Translations under genes and position numbers: made by a program
The notes under the pieces: generated by a model
What the model was told of the DNA's origin: nothing
Database searches by the model: none
What the model saw: only the letters and a program-made list of their open reading frames with translations
NCBI GenBank assembly: GCA_016839915.1
Contig: JAEOTH010000125.1
Coordinates: 1 to 64,000, forward strand
From: Promethearchaeota archaeon
GTDB lineage: Archaea; Asgardarchaeota; Lokiarchaeia; Sigyniarchaeales; SOKP01
Reading direction: 5' to 3'
DNA: 64,000 bases
Shown: positions 9,591-18,570 of the stretch, in pieces
Layout of the letters: each line of letters begins with the position of its first letter
Position numbering within the stretch: position 1 is the stretch's first letter

Positions 9591-10691
9591 TTAATTCGGA
9601 ATTAGAGTAAGCATATTAAAATTCAGATCGATATTAGAACCATCTAAAATAGCCTGCTGTATGAATTTTCCTTCTTCTGATAGTAATAAGCTTTTTGATT
9701 GAGCAACGCCTTCCATAAATTTTTCTCTCTCTATATCTAAAAAACCCATTTCTATAGCATTCTTAATAATTAAATTCAATACTAATAATTGAAATTGTTC
9801 TTGAATAGCATCCCATATTAAACCCATTTCATTTAGTTGATTAGCAATTTCTTCAGCCATAATGTCAAGATCATATATCATTTCATAGATTCCTTCTTGA
9901 AGATTAATGATTTCATCAATTAATTTATCCTTAATGAGTCTAAGTGTTGTAGTCCCCAATAAATCTTCCTCATGAAAAAAGAAATCATTCAATTCACGTT
10001 TAATTAAATAAAAACCAAAGTCATTTTTTATAAATTTAGATCTTGCTAAATAATTAATAGCTTCTCTTGAAACAGAATAAACTTCACAATACTGATCTAA
10101 ATTTAATTTGTATCCTTCAAATTTCTGAGAACTAGATTCATCAAAATGCCAATAATTTCTTGCAAAAGCACCTTGACCTAGAATGGAGTTATAGAAAATA
10201 TAAAAAAGAGACAAATATAAGTCCCTATCTTGCTGTAACTCAAAAAAATTATCTCCTATTTTGGATATAATCCTTACAATATGGATAATAAAAGGATCTT
10301 CCACATTAATTTCTTTATAAAAATCTATTAAATCCTCGAGTTTTCTTACATTCTCTTTTAATTCATTAAGCATAAATGATTCATTTTTTAGTTTTAAAGG
10401 TTCCAATCCAAGCGTTTCGATTCCAATTTCTGTAATTACATAACTTTGGTATTGTTTATTTGTTTGTCTATTTGTGATTAACCTTTGCTCTATATTTTTA
10501 TTCTTTTTGTGATGAGAAAGATACTTTGAGACTGTGGATCTACTTAGATTCGAATATTTAACTAAGTTAGTAAATCTTTGTGGCCCCAGATTTCTAAGAA
10601 TGAATAATATCCTCCTACTATTGTCTTCAATGTTCCCAGATTTTTTTAATAATTCAATCTTTAATTTTTTTGATATATTCCAACTTTCCAT
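9591..10691 (-). CDS. Winged-helix transcriptional regulator
   Basis: N-terminal wHTH ILFILRNLGPQRFTNLVKYSNLSRSTVSKYLSHHKKNKNIEQRLI. Confidence 0.7.
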   Translation of the reverse strand: MESWNISKKLKIELLKKSGNIEDNSRRILFILRNLGPQRFTNLVKYSNLSRSTVSKYLSHHKKNKNIEQRLITNRQTNKQYQSYVITEIGIETLGLEPLKLKNESFMLNELKENVRKLEDLIDFYKEINVEDPFIIHIVRIISKIGDNFFELQQDRDLYLSLFYIFYNSILGQGAFARNYWHFDESSSQKFEGYKLNLDQYCEVYSVSREAINYLARSKFIKNDFGFYLIKRELNDFFFHEEDLLGTTTLRLIKDKLIDEIINLQEGIYEMIYDLDIMAEEIANQLNEMGLIWDAIQEQFQLLVLNLIIKNAIEMGFLDIEREKFMEGVAQSKSLLLSEEGKFIQQAILDGSNIDLNFNMLTLIPN

Positions 10692-10870
10692 AATATTAAA
10701 ATGTTAGTCAACATATATAAATATATACCGTTTTTTTAGACTTAGACTTAAATGATTTTAAAATACAAATATGTTAATTTTTAGTATATAAAACAAAGAA
10801 TTATTCAAAAAATTTTAAAAATTAGAATTTAATGGAAATATAATCAAAATTAATTATAAATTTAGTAATA

Positions 10871-11068
10871 ATGGGAATAAACGAACCGAATGTATTAAAA
10901 CGGATTAAGACTATTGAAGAAAGGTTAGATAAAATCGAAGAACGTATTTCAAGCTTAGAAAATAGATTGGGTCGCTTTCCATCTCCACCATCACCAAGAC
11001 CCAGCCCGATACACCCTCCAAAACCACCTGGTCCTCCAGGAACGCCCCCAGAACCTTTTCGATTTTAA
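10871..11068 (+). CDS. Small protein: coiled coil plus proline-rich tail
   Basis: VLKRIKTIEERLDKIEERISSLENRLG then RFPSPPSPRPSPIHPPKPPGPPGTPPEPFRF. Confidence 0.6.
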   Translation: MGINEPNVLKRIKTIEERLDKIEERISSLENRLGRFPSPPSPRPSPIHPPKPPGPPGTPPEPFRF

Positions 11069-11225
11069 ATAGTTTATAAACATTCATTTTAGGCAATGAA
11101 AAAGTCAATTCGTTTTCATTTTAAACCTTAGTTCAGATTATTGGACAAAAATCCTTAATATCTCATTTTGATAATAGTTATCTAATAAAAAGTAAATTAA
11201 AAAATAAAAAAGGTTGTGATTTAAA

Positions 11226-11456
11226 ATTACCCAATATCGATTTCGGCTAACGGGTGTGCCCCCTGACCAAGCCATCAAGCTTATCGAGCTAGATCCAAAC
11301 AATTCGATAGCAGAAATTAAGAAAACTGTACAGCGTGAGTATAAGCTAAATCCAATATTAGCTATACAATTTATATTTAAAGGAAAGGTCCTACCAGATC
11401 AATTAAAGTTCGCAAAGATTGGAATCCATCCAAAGAAAGACGTTATAAAACTTTAG
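11226..11456 (+). CDS. Ubiquitin-like beta-grasp protein (track start GTG 11256; fold continues upstream to ATT 11226)
   Basis: ITQYRFRLTGVPPDQAIKLIELDPNNSIAEIKKTVQREYKLNPILAIQFIFKGKVLPDQLKFAKIGIHPKKDVIKL matches the ubiquitin pattern (FKGKVLPDQ...IGI...DVIKL); frame continues after TAG to GGY-stop. Confidence 0.7.
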   Translation: MTQYRFRLTGVPPDQAIKLIELDPNNSIAEIKKTVQREYKLNPILAIQFIFKGKVLPDQLKFAKIGIHPKKDVIKL

Positions 11457-11556
11457 AGCTTTCCTCTAAGGTATAGAACGGTCATGGCTACGCAAGCGGG
11501 TGGATACTAGTCAATAAAGCATTCGAATAGGAGATATATTTATCACGGGGTTAAAT

Positions 11557-11603
11557 GGGAGAGAATAACAATGTTATTTCTCCCTAATTAATTTTTTTTT
11601 TTT
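11557..11603 (+). terminator. Intrinsic-type terminator: hairpin plus T-run
   Basis: GGGAGAGAATAAC-AAT-GTTATTTCTCCC stem followed by TAATTAATTTTTTTTTTTT. Confidence 0.65.
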
Positions 11604-11632
11604 AATTATGAAGTTCAAACTAAGTTTGTATT

Positions 11633-12058
11633 TTAATGCTCAATAGTTTGGAAATTCATGAAATCTTCAGAATTGAGAATTTCGACAATCTTTTCAGAAA
11701 AAGTTTTAAAATTGGAGATCTCTCCATTAAAATCTTCTAAAATGTCTTTATATTGGTTAATAAAGCTCGTAAGAATAGTTTCAGATATTGATTCTAATAA
11801 TTTTTTATCAAAATCTCTGTTTTCGCATTTTAGAACTAAATGGAAAAGAGATTTATGGGTATAAAAGAAAAATATAAAACTGTCAAGTACTAAGGTTCTT
11901 AAACTTTCTTTAAAACTTTGTTTTGTAAACCGACAGATGATGTCAAAATAACTTGCTAGGGATTGTTCATCGCCTATTTTTTTTCTATCAATAAAATTGT
12001 GATAAAATAGCGCTATCCCTGCTTCATTTATAATCATTAGTTGTTGGATCATTTTCAC
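11633..12058 (-). CDS. Longin-like domain protein (candidate)
   Basis: MIQQLMIINEAGIALFYHNF...DEQSLASYFDIICRFTKQSFKESLRTLVLDSFIFFFYTHKSLFHLVLKCENRDFDKKLLESISETILTSFINQYKDIL: beta-beta-alpha-beta-beta-beta-alpha-alpha longin-like order. Confidence 0.55.
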   Translation of the reverse strand: MKMIQQLMIINEAGIALFYHNFIDRKKIGDEQSLASYFDIICRFTKQSFKESLRTLVLDSFIFFFYTHKSLFHLVLKCENRDFDKKLLESISETILTSFINQYKDILEDFNGEISNFKTFSEKIVEILNSEDFMNFQTIEH

Positions 12059-12218
12059 TAATTCTTATTGATTCCTGTTATTGGAGATTTTATATCAACT
12101 AAAAATATGTACAAATTTATTTTTAAACTTTTATTTTAAAATTTATTAAAATTAGAATAATTTTTCAATTATCTTTATTAAATATGATATGAAATAGACT
12201 TCAATGGTGATCTTTAAT

Positions 12219-12407
12219 ATGGCATGGGGGGGTTCGCTTAATGAAAATGGTTCTAAACATATTCGAATGCTCAGACAAGCAGAAAAAATTATCGAATTTT
12301 TAGAAATCCTTAAAGATGATTTAGATTTTGAGGAGCGAGCAAATCTTTCAAAAACTATAGAAATAATCACTGATTATGTTTTAAAAATTTCAGATAAAAA
12401 AAAATAA
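12219..12407 (+). CDS. Small uncharacterised protein
   Basis: GGTGAT SD 7 nt upstream of ATG 12219 (MAWGGSLNENGSKHIRMLRQAEKIIEFLEILKDD...); opposite-strand ORF 12152-12370 judged spurious. Confidence 0.5.
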   Translation: MAWGGSLNENGSKHIRMLRQAEKIIEFLEILKDDLDFEERANLSKTIEIITDYVLKISDKKK

Positions 12408-12414
12408 TAATTTC

Positions 12415-12984
12415 CTAAATTTTCTTTATCAATTCTTTTATAATTAATATTATCTCATCTGCTACTTTTTGAATACAGTTTGTGAGATTAAATTCAAAAA
12501 AGGGAAGATCTTCATTCATATTGCGTTCTTCGAGAGAATATTCACGTTCTTTATAAAATTTTAATTTTGTAAAGCCCTCAAGACTTTCTGGCACAATTCC
12601 TATCATAAAAACGTTTAAATGAGGTAATTTTTCTATTAATAAATCGATAAATATATGAATTGGAATTGTATGAGATGAAATTGGAACAGAGGCTTTTACG
12701 TTTTCTCGTTCTATTATAGCTACTGTCCCAGGAGGTTTTTTTAAGGTGCATGTGTCTATTAAAACGAGATTAGTTGCTTGAAATTCTATAATTTCATCAA
12801 TTCTACTCATAGGATCAATTCCTGCATTAATAAATAAGAATTTTCCATCTGAATAACTCAACAACTCACTAATAATATAGGGTCCAACGCCATCATCACT
12901 TAATTTTTCTTCGCCAATACCTAAAAATACTAATTTCTTAGCATCCTGCAACTTTCTGATGAGCTTAGATTGAAATTCCTTCAT
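12415..12984 (-). CDS. Hydrogenase maturation protease (HycI/HyaD type)
   Basis: LVFLGIGEEKLSDDGVGPYIISELL...NLVLIDTCTL...SSHTIPIHIFIDLLIE...VFMIGIVPESLE. Confidence 0.85.
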   Translation of the reverse strand: MKEFQSKLIRKLQDAKKLVFLGIGEEKLSDDGVGPYIISELLSYSDGKFLFINAGIDPMSRIDEIIEFQATNLVLIDTCTLKKPPGTVAIIERENVKASVPISSHTIPIHIFIDLLIEKLPHLNVFMIGIVPESLEGFTKLKFYKEREYSLEERNMNEDLPFFEFNLTNCIQKVADEIILIIKELIKKI

Positions 12985-13225
12985 TGATAAAAATTTATTT
13001 TTATTAAATAATTGATGTCTTTTTTTGTATATGACAGTGAAACGACTTATTTATATTATGAAAAACTAATTAACTTGTAGATTAATATTTTTATATTTAA
13101 AAAACATCAAACTAAATTTATTTAGATATTTATATAGATCATTCAAAATTACGCTTATATTATAAATGATGAGTTTCTTCACTATAGAATCAAATTTAAA
13201 AAAAATACTTATGAGTGGATGATAT

Positions 13226-15088
13226 TTGGATATCAAGAATAACGAAGAAGCTCTAGATACTAAGAAATTTCAAGAGATAATAAATAATTTAGATATAGCA
13301 TATTTCAGAGGAGTATTCAAAGGTAAATTAATAATTCATAATACAGCTCTTAATAGAATCTTAGGTTTAGATCCATCAATAGTTTTAACCAGATCTCAAG
13401 CATCTCAGTTTTTTTCTGATCCTGAAGTCCAGCAGAAATATTATGATGAATTAGAAAAAAATGAATTTATTAAAGATTTCATTGCGTCTATAAAGAAACC
13501 TGATGGTTCAACACGCTATCTGCAAATTAATTCTCACCTAATTACAGGCGAAAACCAAAAAAATAAAATTGTAGAAGGAACTGCTATTGATGTTACAGAG
13601 AAATTTAAACTAGAGCGAGAATTAAAGGAAGCAGAAAGAAAATTTTTACTGATTTCAGAAAATGCTAATGATTTAATTGCAATTTTGGATAACACTTTTA
13701 AACATGTGTATATCAATAAAAAAGCTTATTTAAATGTATTAGGATATACTGAAAATGAGGTTCTTGGAAAGTTAGTAAGAAATTTTACTCATCCTGAAGA
13801 CATAAAACGAGTTTCTATAGCTACAAAAAGGGGATTACTTAGGGGAGAGATGCTTGAGGAATTTAGAATTCAACATAAAAAGGGGCATTATATTTGGGTA
13901 GAATGTAAGGGGAGTTTCATAAAAGAAAACGGAAATATTATTGGAGCCATATTTATATCAAGAGATATAACAGAAAAGAAAGAAGCGGAACAAAGATTAA
14001 AAGAATCTGAAAATAAATACCGTACTTTATTTGAATCTAGCACTGATGGAATTTATTCAACAGATATGGAAGGGAACTTCATTGAATTTAATGAGGCTTT
14101 CCTTAAAATGCTCGGATATACAAGGGAAGAGCTTTTAACTAAAAATGTTCGGCAAATAACTCCATCAAAGTGGTATGAAAAAGAGGATGATATTGCTTTT
14201 ACACAATATTCAGAAGAAGAAAGTATTATTTATGAAAAAGAATTTATTCGAAAAAATGGGTTAGATTTACCGGTTAATGTGAGATTTTGGGTTTTACTAG
14301 ACGAGCAAGGAGATCCATATAGAATTTGGGCAATTATAAGGGATATTGCAGAGAGAAAAAAAATGGAAAATGAACTAAAGGAGATTAATAGATTAAAATC
14401 TGAATTTTTAAGAAGAGCTTCTCATGAGTTAAAAACCCCACTTGTATCTATTAAAGGTTTTTCCAATTTAATTTTATCAAAATATTCTGAAGATTTAAAT
14501 CCCAAAATAATTTCAAACTTGGAAGAGATAAATGATGGATGTGAAAGATTGCAGATTATAATAAATAACCTTTTACAAACATCCAAAGTAGATTCAGTTG
14601 AGTTAAAACCTAAACTTGAAAGAGAGGATTTAACATTCCTAATTAATTACTGTGTTGAGGAATTGCACCCTCTCGCAGCTAAAAGGGAACATTCGATTAA
14701 TACAGAAATTCAAGGGCCAATAATGACCTTTTTTGAAAAAGAAGAAATTCACGATGTAATTTCAAATTTACTAATAAATGCGATAAAATACACTCCACCG
14801 AAAGGTTGGATTGATATTACAGCTGAAATCAAAGAGGATTTTGTAATTGTCTCAATTAAAGATAACGGAATAGGTTTCACAAAAGAGGAAAAGGGCAATT
14901 TATTTAAGCAATTTGGAAAAATTGAACGATATGGACAAGGTCTTGATTTAGATATTGATGGAACTGGATTAGGTTTGTATATATCAAAAAAAATTGTAGA
15001 ATCTCATGGTGGGAAAATTTGGATGGAATCTGAAGGAAAAAGTAAAGGAAGTACTTTTTATTTTTCATTACCACTTGTTAAAGAATAA
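13226..15088 (+). CDS. Multi-PAS sensor histidine kinase
   Basis: Three PAS/PAC-like units; HisKA SEFLRRASHELKTPLVSIKGF; HATPase NLLINAIKYTPP...IKDNGIGF...GTGLGLYISKKIVESHGGKIW. Confidence 0.92.
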   Translation: MDIKNNEEALDTKKFQEIINNLDIAYFRGVFKGKLIIHNTALNRILGLDPSIVLTRSQASQFFSDPEVQQKYYDELEKNEFIKDFIASIKKPDGSTRYLQINSHLITGENQKNKIVEGTAIDVTEKFKLERELKEAERKFLLISENANDLIAILDNTFKHVYINKKAYLNVLGYTENEVLGKLVRNFTHPEDIKRVSIATKRGLLRGEMLEEFRIQHKKGHYIWVECKGSFIKENGNIIGAIFISRDITEKKEAEQRLKESENKYRTLFESSTDGIYSTDMEGNFIEFNEAFLKMLGYTREELLTKNVRQITPSKWYEKEDDIAFTQYSEEESIIYEKEFIRKNGLDLPVNVRFWVLLDEQGDPYRIWAIIRDIAERKKMENELKEINRLKSEFLRRASHELKTPLVSIKGFSNLILSKYSEDLNPKIISNLEEINDGCERLQIIINNLLQTSKVDSVELKPKLEREDLTFLINYCVEELHPLAAKREHSINTEIQGPIMTFFEKEEIHDVISNLLINAIKYTPPKGWIDITAEIKEDFVIVSIKDNGIGFTKEEKGNLFKQFGKIERYGQGLDLDIDGTGLGLYISKKIVESHGGKIWMESEGKSKGSTFYFSLPLVKE

Positions 15089-15206
15089 TTTTGAAAGTAT
15101 TATCTTAAAAAACAAACATTCCAACCAATCTTTTATATTTCTATTTACCCTTATTTAAAACTAGAGAAAAGTACATTAATTATAATTAATTCATATTTAA
15201 TGTTAT

Positions 15207-15824
15207 ATGACGGAAGATTTGGCTGAAAAAACTGAGAAAATTCAATTAGAGGGAATAATTGAAAAAGATAAGGTTATAATTTCTGATAAGAATGGGATTG
15301 AAGAATTTTATAATACATCTTATATAGGAACAATAAAGAAACATAGTAAAGGTCAAGAATTTTTAATGCTTGAGCCAACAGAAGTATTGCTTCTATGTGA
15401 ACGGAACCGTATATTAGTATGGGAAGATAATGATAAAAATCAGAAATTACATGATTTTGAGAGTCTGCTCACTTATTTCACTCAATATGATGATAGGCTT
15501 TGGCAAAAGTACATAATTTATATGGATTTACGAAAAAGAGGCTATATTGTCCGTACTGGTTATGGAGACGGATTAGATTTTCGAGTATATAAAAGGGGAG
15601 CTGATTTTGAAAAAGATTCAGCGAAGTTTCTAATATTCCCTGTATTTGAAGGGGGTCCCATTGAACTAAGAGATTTAGATAAAATGTCTAGAGTTGCCCT
15701 GAGTTCTCGAAAGGATTTGATTGTTGCTACCGTAGATAGATTAAGTAAACCAATTTATTACAGTGTTAAAAAGTTCCAGATTTTAAATAGAGGAGAGGAT
15801 ATTGATATAGATAATGCCAGATAA
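15207..15824 (+). CDS. endA: tRNA-splicing endonuclease
   Basis: YIIYMDLRKRGYIVRTGYGDGLDFRVYKRG...KFLIFPVFEGGPIELRDLDKMSRVALSSRKDLIVATVD. Confidence 0.9.
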   Translation: MTEDLAEKTEKIQLEGIIEKDKVIISDKNGIEEFYNTSYIGTIKKHSKGQEFLMLEPTEVLLLCERNRILVWEDNDKNQKLHDFESLLTYFTQYDDRLWQKYIIYMDLRKRGYIVRTGYGDGLDFRVYKRGADFEKDSAKFLIFPVFEGGPIELRDLDKMSRVALSSRKDLIVATVDRLSKPIYYSVKKFQILNRGEDIDIDNAR

Positions 15825-17472
15825 ATTCGTATGTGACACGTCTATTATTTTTAATGGCCAGATTCTTAACCTAATCGAGAAAGGAGAATTAGGGGATAAA
15901 CCTGAAATATTTATCTCAAATATAGTTATCGCTGAGGTTGAATATAGAACTAACATTCACAAAGAAATTGGTTTCTTCGGATTAAATGTTCTAAAACAAT
16001 TAAGACAATTCCATGATGAAGGTGTGATCACGCTTCATGTTATAGGCAAAAGACCATCTAGAGAAGAGATAAAAATGGCTCCGGGTGGAGAATTAGATGC
16101 TTTAATTAGAGAATCTGCTTTGGAAAACAGTGCGGTTCTCATCACTGCTGATAGAATTCAGGGCGATGTTGGAGTTTTCGAGGGTTTAGATGTATTATTT
16201 GCTTGGGAAAAGAAGATTCTGAAAGAAAAAGAACCTCTTTCACTAAAATTGATTGATTATTTTGACGAAACTACTATGAGTGTTCATTTAAAGCGAAATT
16301 TAGCCCCTTATGCAAAAAAAGGTTCTCCAGGGAATTGGAGACTTGAAAAGGTAGATAATGAACAAATTAGTCCTCAGATGATCGAAGATATAGCTTTGGA
16401 GATAATAGAAAATGTACGAGACGATGAGCATTCCTTTATTGAAATTGAAAAAGAAGGAGCTGTTGTCGCGCAATTACGTGAATTTAGAATAGTGATTACT
16501 CGCCCTCCTTTTTCAAATGATGTAGAAATCACTGCAGTACGACCTCTTGTAAGTTTAAGCTTATCTGATTATTCGATTGATAACAGATTACAGAAAAGAT
16601 TGCAAAAAGCAGAAGGTATTCTTGTAGCAGGTTCGCCAGGAGCAGGAAAATCAACATTTTCGGCAGCATTAGCTAATTATTATTTGAGTCAAGATAAAGT
16701 GATTAAAACACTTGAAAGTGTTAGAGATTTACAAGTAGAGCCTGAAATAACTCAATATACTAAACTAGAGGGAAACCTTGAAAATTCAGCAGATATCCTT
16801 TTACTTGTAAGACCTGATTATACTATTTTTGATGAAGTGAGAACCACAAAAGACTTTGAAATCTATTCAGATTTCCGCTTATCTGGTGTAGGCATGGTGG
16901 GGGTGGTTCATTCATCATCTGCTATAGACGCAATTCAAAGGTTTATTGGTCGTATAGAACTTGGAATGTTACCTTCTATAATTGATACGATTATCTTTAT
17001 TGAAGGTGGTGATATTTCAAGCGTTTTAATAATTAAAATGACTGTTAAAGTTCCTTCAGGATTTAGAGATAGAGATCTTGCTCGACCGGTGGTAGAAGTA
17101 AGGGATTATAAAACTAGGCAATTAGAGTATGAAATCTATTCCTTTGGTCAAGATATCGTAATAAATCCTATAAAGCCTCAGAAACCAAGATATAAATCAG
17201 ATCAGTATAGAGAGTTAACTAGATATGGAAAAAAGAAAATTGAAAAGGAAAGAATTAAACTTGACATAGAAGTAATATCAGATAAGATTATCCTAAAAGC
17301 AACACCGGAATACGCTAGTAAAAATATTGTTATATATTCTGGACAAGAAGAAATATTTACTGGTTCATTAAGCCGGAAAGGTGAAATTAATCTAGCATTA
17401 TCTAATAAAGAAGGAAGAAAAATTCTAAAAGAATTTGATAGAAATAAGGATATTTATGCAAAGATAAAATAG
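15814..17472 (+). CDS. PIN domain plus PilT-like ATPase (PIN-ATPase-KH family)
   Basis: PIN start KFVCDTSIIFNGQILNLI; Walker A AGSPGAGKSTFSAALA; overlaps endA by 11 nt. Confidence 0.88.
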   Translation: MPDKFVCDTSIIFNGQILNLIEKGELGDKPEIFISNIVIAEVEYRTNIHKEIGFFGLNVLKQLRQFHDEGVITLHVIGKRPSREEIKMAPGGELDALIRESALENSAVLITADRIQGDVGVFEGLDVLFAWEKKILKEKEPLSLKLIDYFDETTMSVHLKRNLAPYAKKGSPGNWRLEKVDNEQISPQMIEDIALEIIENVRDDEHSFIEIEKEGAVVAQLREFRIVITRPPFSNDVEITAVRPLVSLSLSDYSIDNRLQKRLQKAEGILVAGSPGAGKSTFSAALANYYLSQDKVIKTLESVRDLQVEPEITQYTKLEGNLENSADILLLVRPDYTIFDEVRTTKDFEIYSDFRLSGVGMVGVVHSSSAIDAIQRFIGRIELGMLPSIIDTIIFIEGGDISSVLIIKMTVKVPSGFRDRDLARPVVEVRDYKTRQLEYEIYSFGQDIVINPIKPQKPRYKSDQYRELTRYGKKKIEKERIKLDIEVISDKIILKATPEYASKNIVIYSGQEEIFTGSLSRKGEINLALSNKEGRKILKEFDRNKDIYAKIK

Positions 17473-17542
17473 AATCCTACTATCAAGAATAAGTATAATG
17501 AGCCCTTTTTTTCAAGTTTTTTCTTTATCAATAGTATTCTTT

Positions 17543-18481
17543 CTATTTTTTTCGTTTTTGAAAGCATTTGCTGTTAATTAGTTTTCTGATTTCCCCATTA
17601 TTCTCCATTTCTAATTTTTTTTTGAGATTTTCAGTAAGCAAATTTAATTTATTTGCAGTAACCGTTATCTCCTCCATTGAAGTACTTTGTTCTTCTGAAG
17701 AGTTACTAATATCATCCATATCTGTTGACATTTCTTCAATATTTTTAATAATTTCATTTACTTTTCTACTAGTGTTCAATACGGCTCTTTTAGACTCATC
17801 TGCTAACTTTCTTACTTCGTCTGCTACAACAGCAAACCCTTTACCAAGCACACCAGCCCTTCCCGCCTCTATACTTGCATTTAGCGCAAGCAAGTTAGTC
17901 TGATTTGAAACATCTGTTATTATCTTCATTATCTCTTGAATATTTCCAGTCGAGGCCATAACTTCTTGACTTCTATCAGCAAGTCTTTGAGTATTCAAAG
18001 AAATCTCTTCTGCTGATGCACTAACTTCATTAGCACTCGCCGCTAATTCTGTTGTAATATTCGCTATATCTATAGATGCATCCGAGCTAGCTTTTATAAC
18101 ATTTTCGACAAGATTTTTCAATTGCTTGGTTTTACTTTTTATAGTTCGAATAGTATACCAACCGCTAAAAAACATAAAAGGTATCCCAATTGCTATCATA
18201 CTGAGAAAAATTAATGGATTATTTGGATCAATATTCTGAGATAGAACAACCATGAAAGCTGTTGAAGCTAATCCTAATACGGCCACTCGATATTCTAAGG
18301 ATTTTATTTTTCTATCTGCCATAACCCAATAGGCAATTGACATACAAGCAATAAAACCAACAATTATTAAGGGATTTACTTTAGTGATTCCTTGATAAAA
18401 CATAATTAAATTTTTTATTAAGTAGTCAGAAACTAGTTTAATGTCAATAATTTTTATATTTAAAGTTAACTTTTTAAACAA
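17543..18481 (-). CDS. Methyl-accepting chemotaxis-like signalling protein
   Basis: [44 protein letters not shown]; two N-terminal TM segments, no obvious sensor domain. Confidence 0.88.
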   Translation of the reverse strand: MFKKLTLNIKIIDIKLVSDYLIKNLIMFYQGITKVNPLIIVGFIACMSIAYWVMADRKIKSLEYRVAVLGLASTAFMVVLSQNIDPNNPLIFLSMIAIGIPFMFFSGWYTIRTIKSKTKQLKNLVENVIKASSDASIDIANITTELAASANEVSASAEEISLNTQRLADRSQEVMASTGNIQEIMKIITDVSNQTNLLALNASIEAGRAGVLGKGFAVVADEVRKLADESKRAVLNTSRKVNEIIKNIEEMSTDMDDISNSSEEQSTSMEEITVTANKLNLLTENLKKKLEMENNGEIRKLINSKCFQKRKK

Positions 18482-18570
18482 AATTTTTCCAAAATAATTG
18501 AATAAAAACTAAAAATCAACTAATCCATGTAAAGGAAGGAGATTTTCAAATTTTTATTAATGAGGATAAA

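Noticed and set aside
11457-11540. Possible tRNA or structured ncRNA downstream of the ubiquitin-like ORF (contains ATTCGAAT and is locally GC-richer)
   Set aside because: No acceptor, D or anticodon stem could be assembled; the ORF-continuation reading explains the composition better
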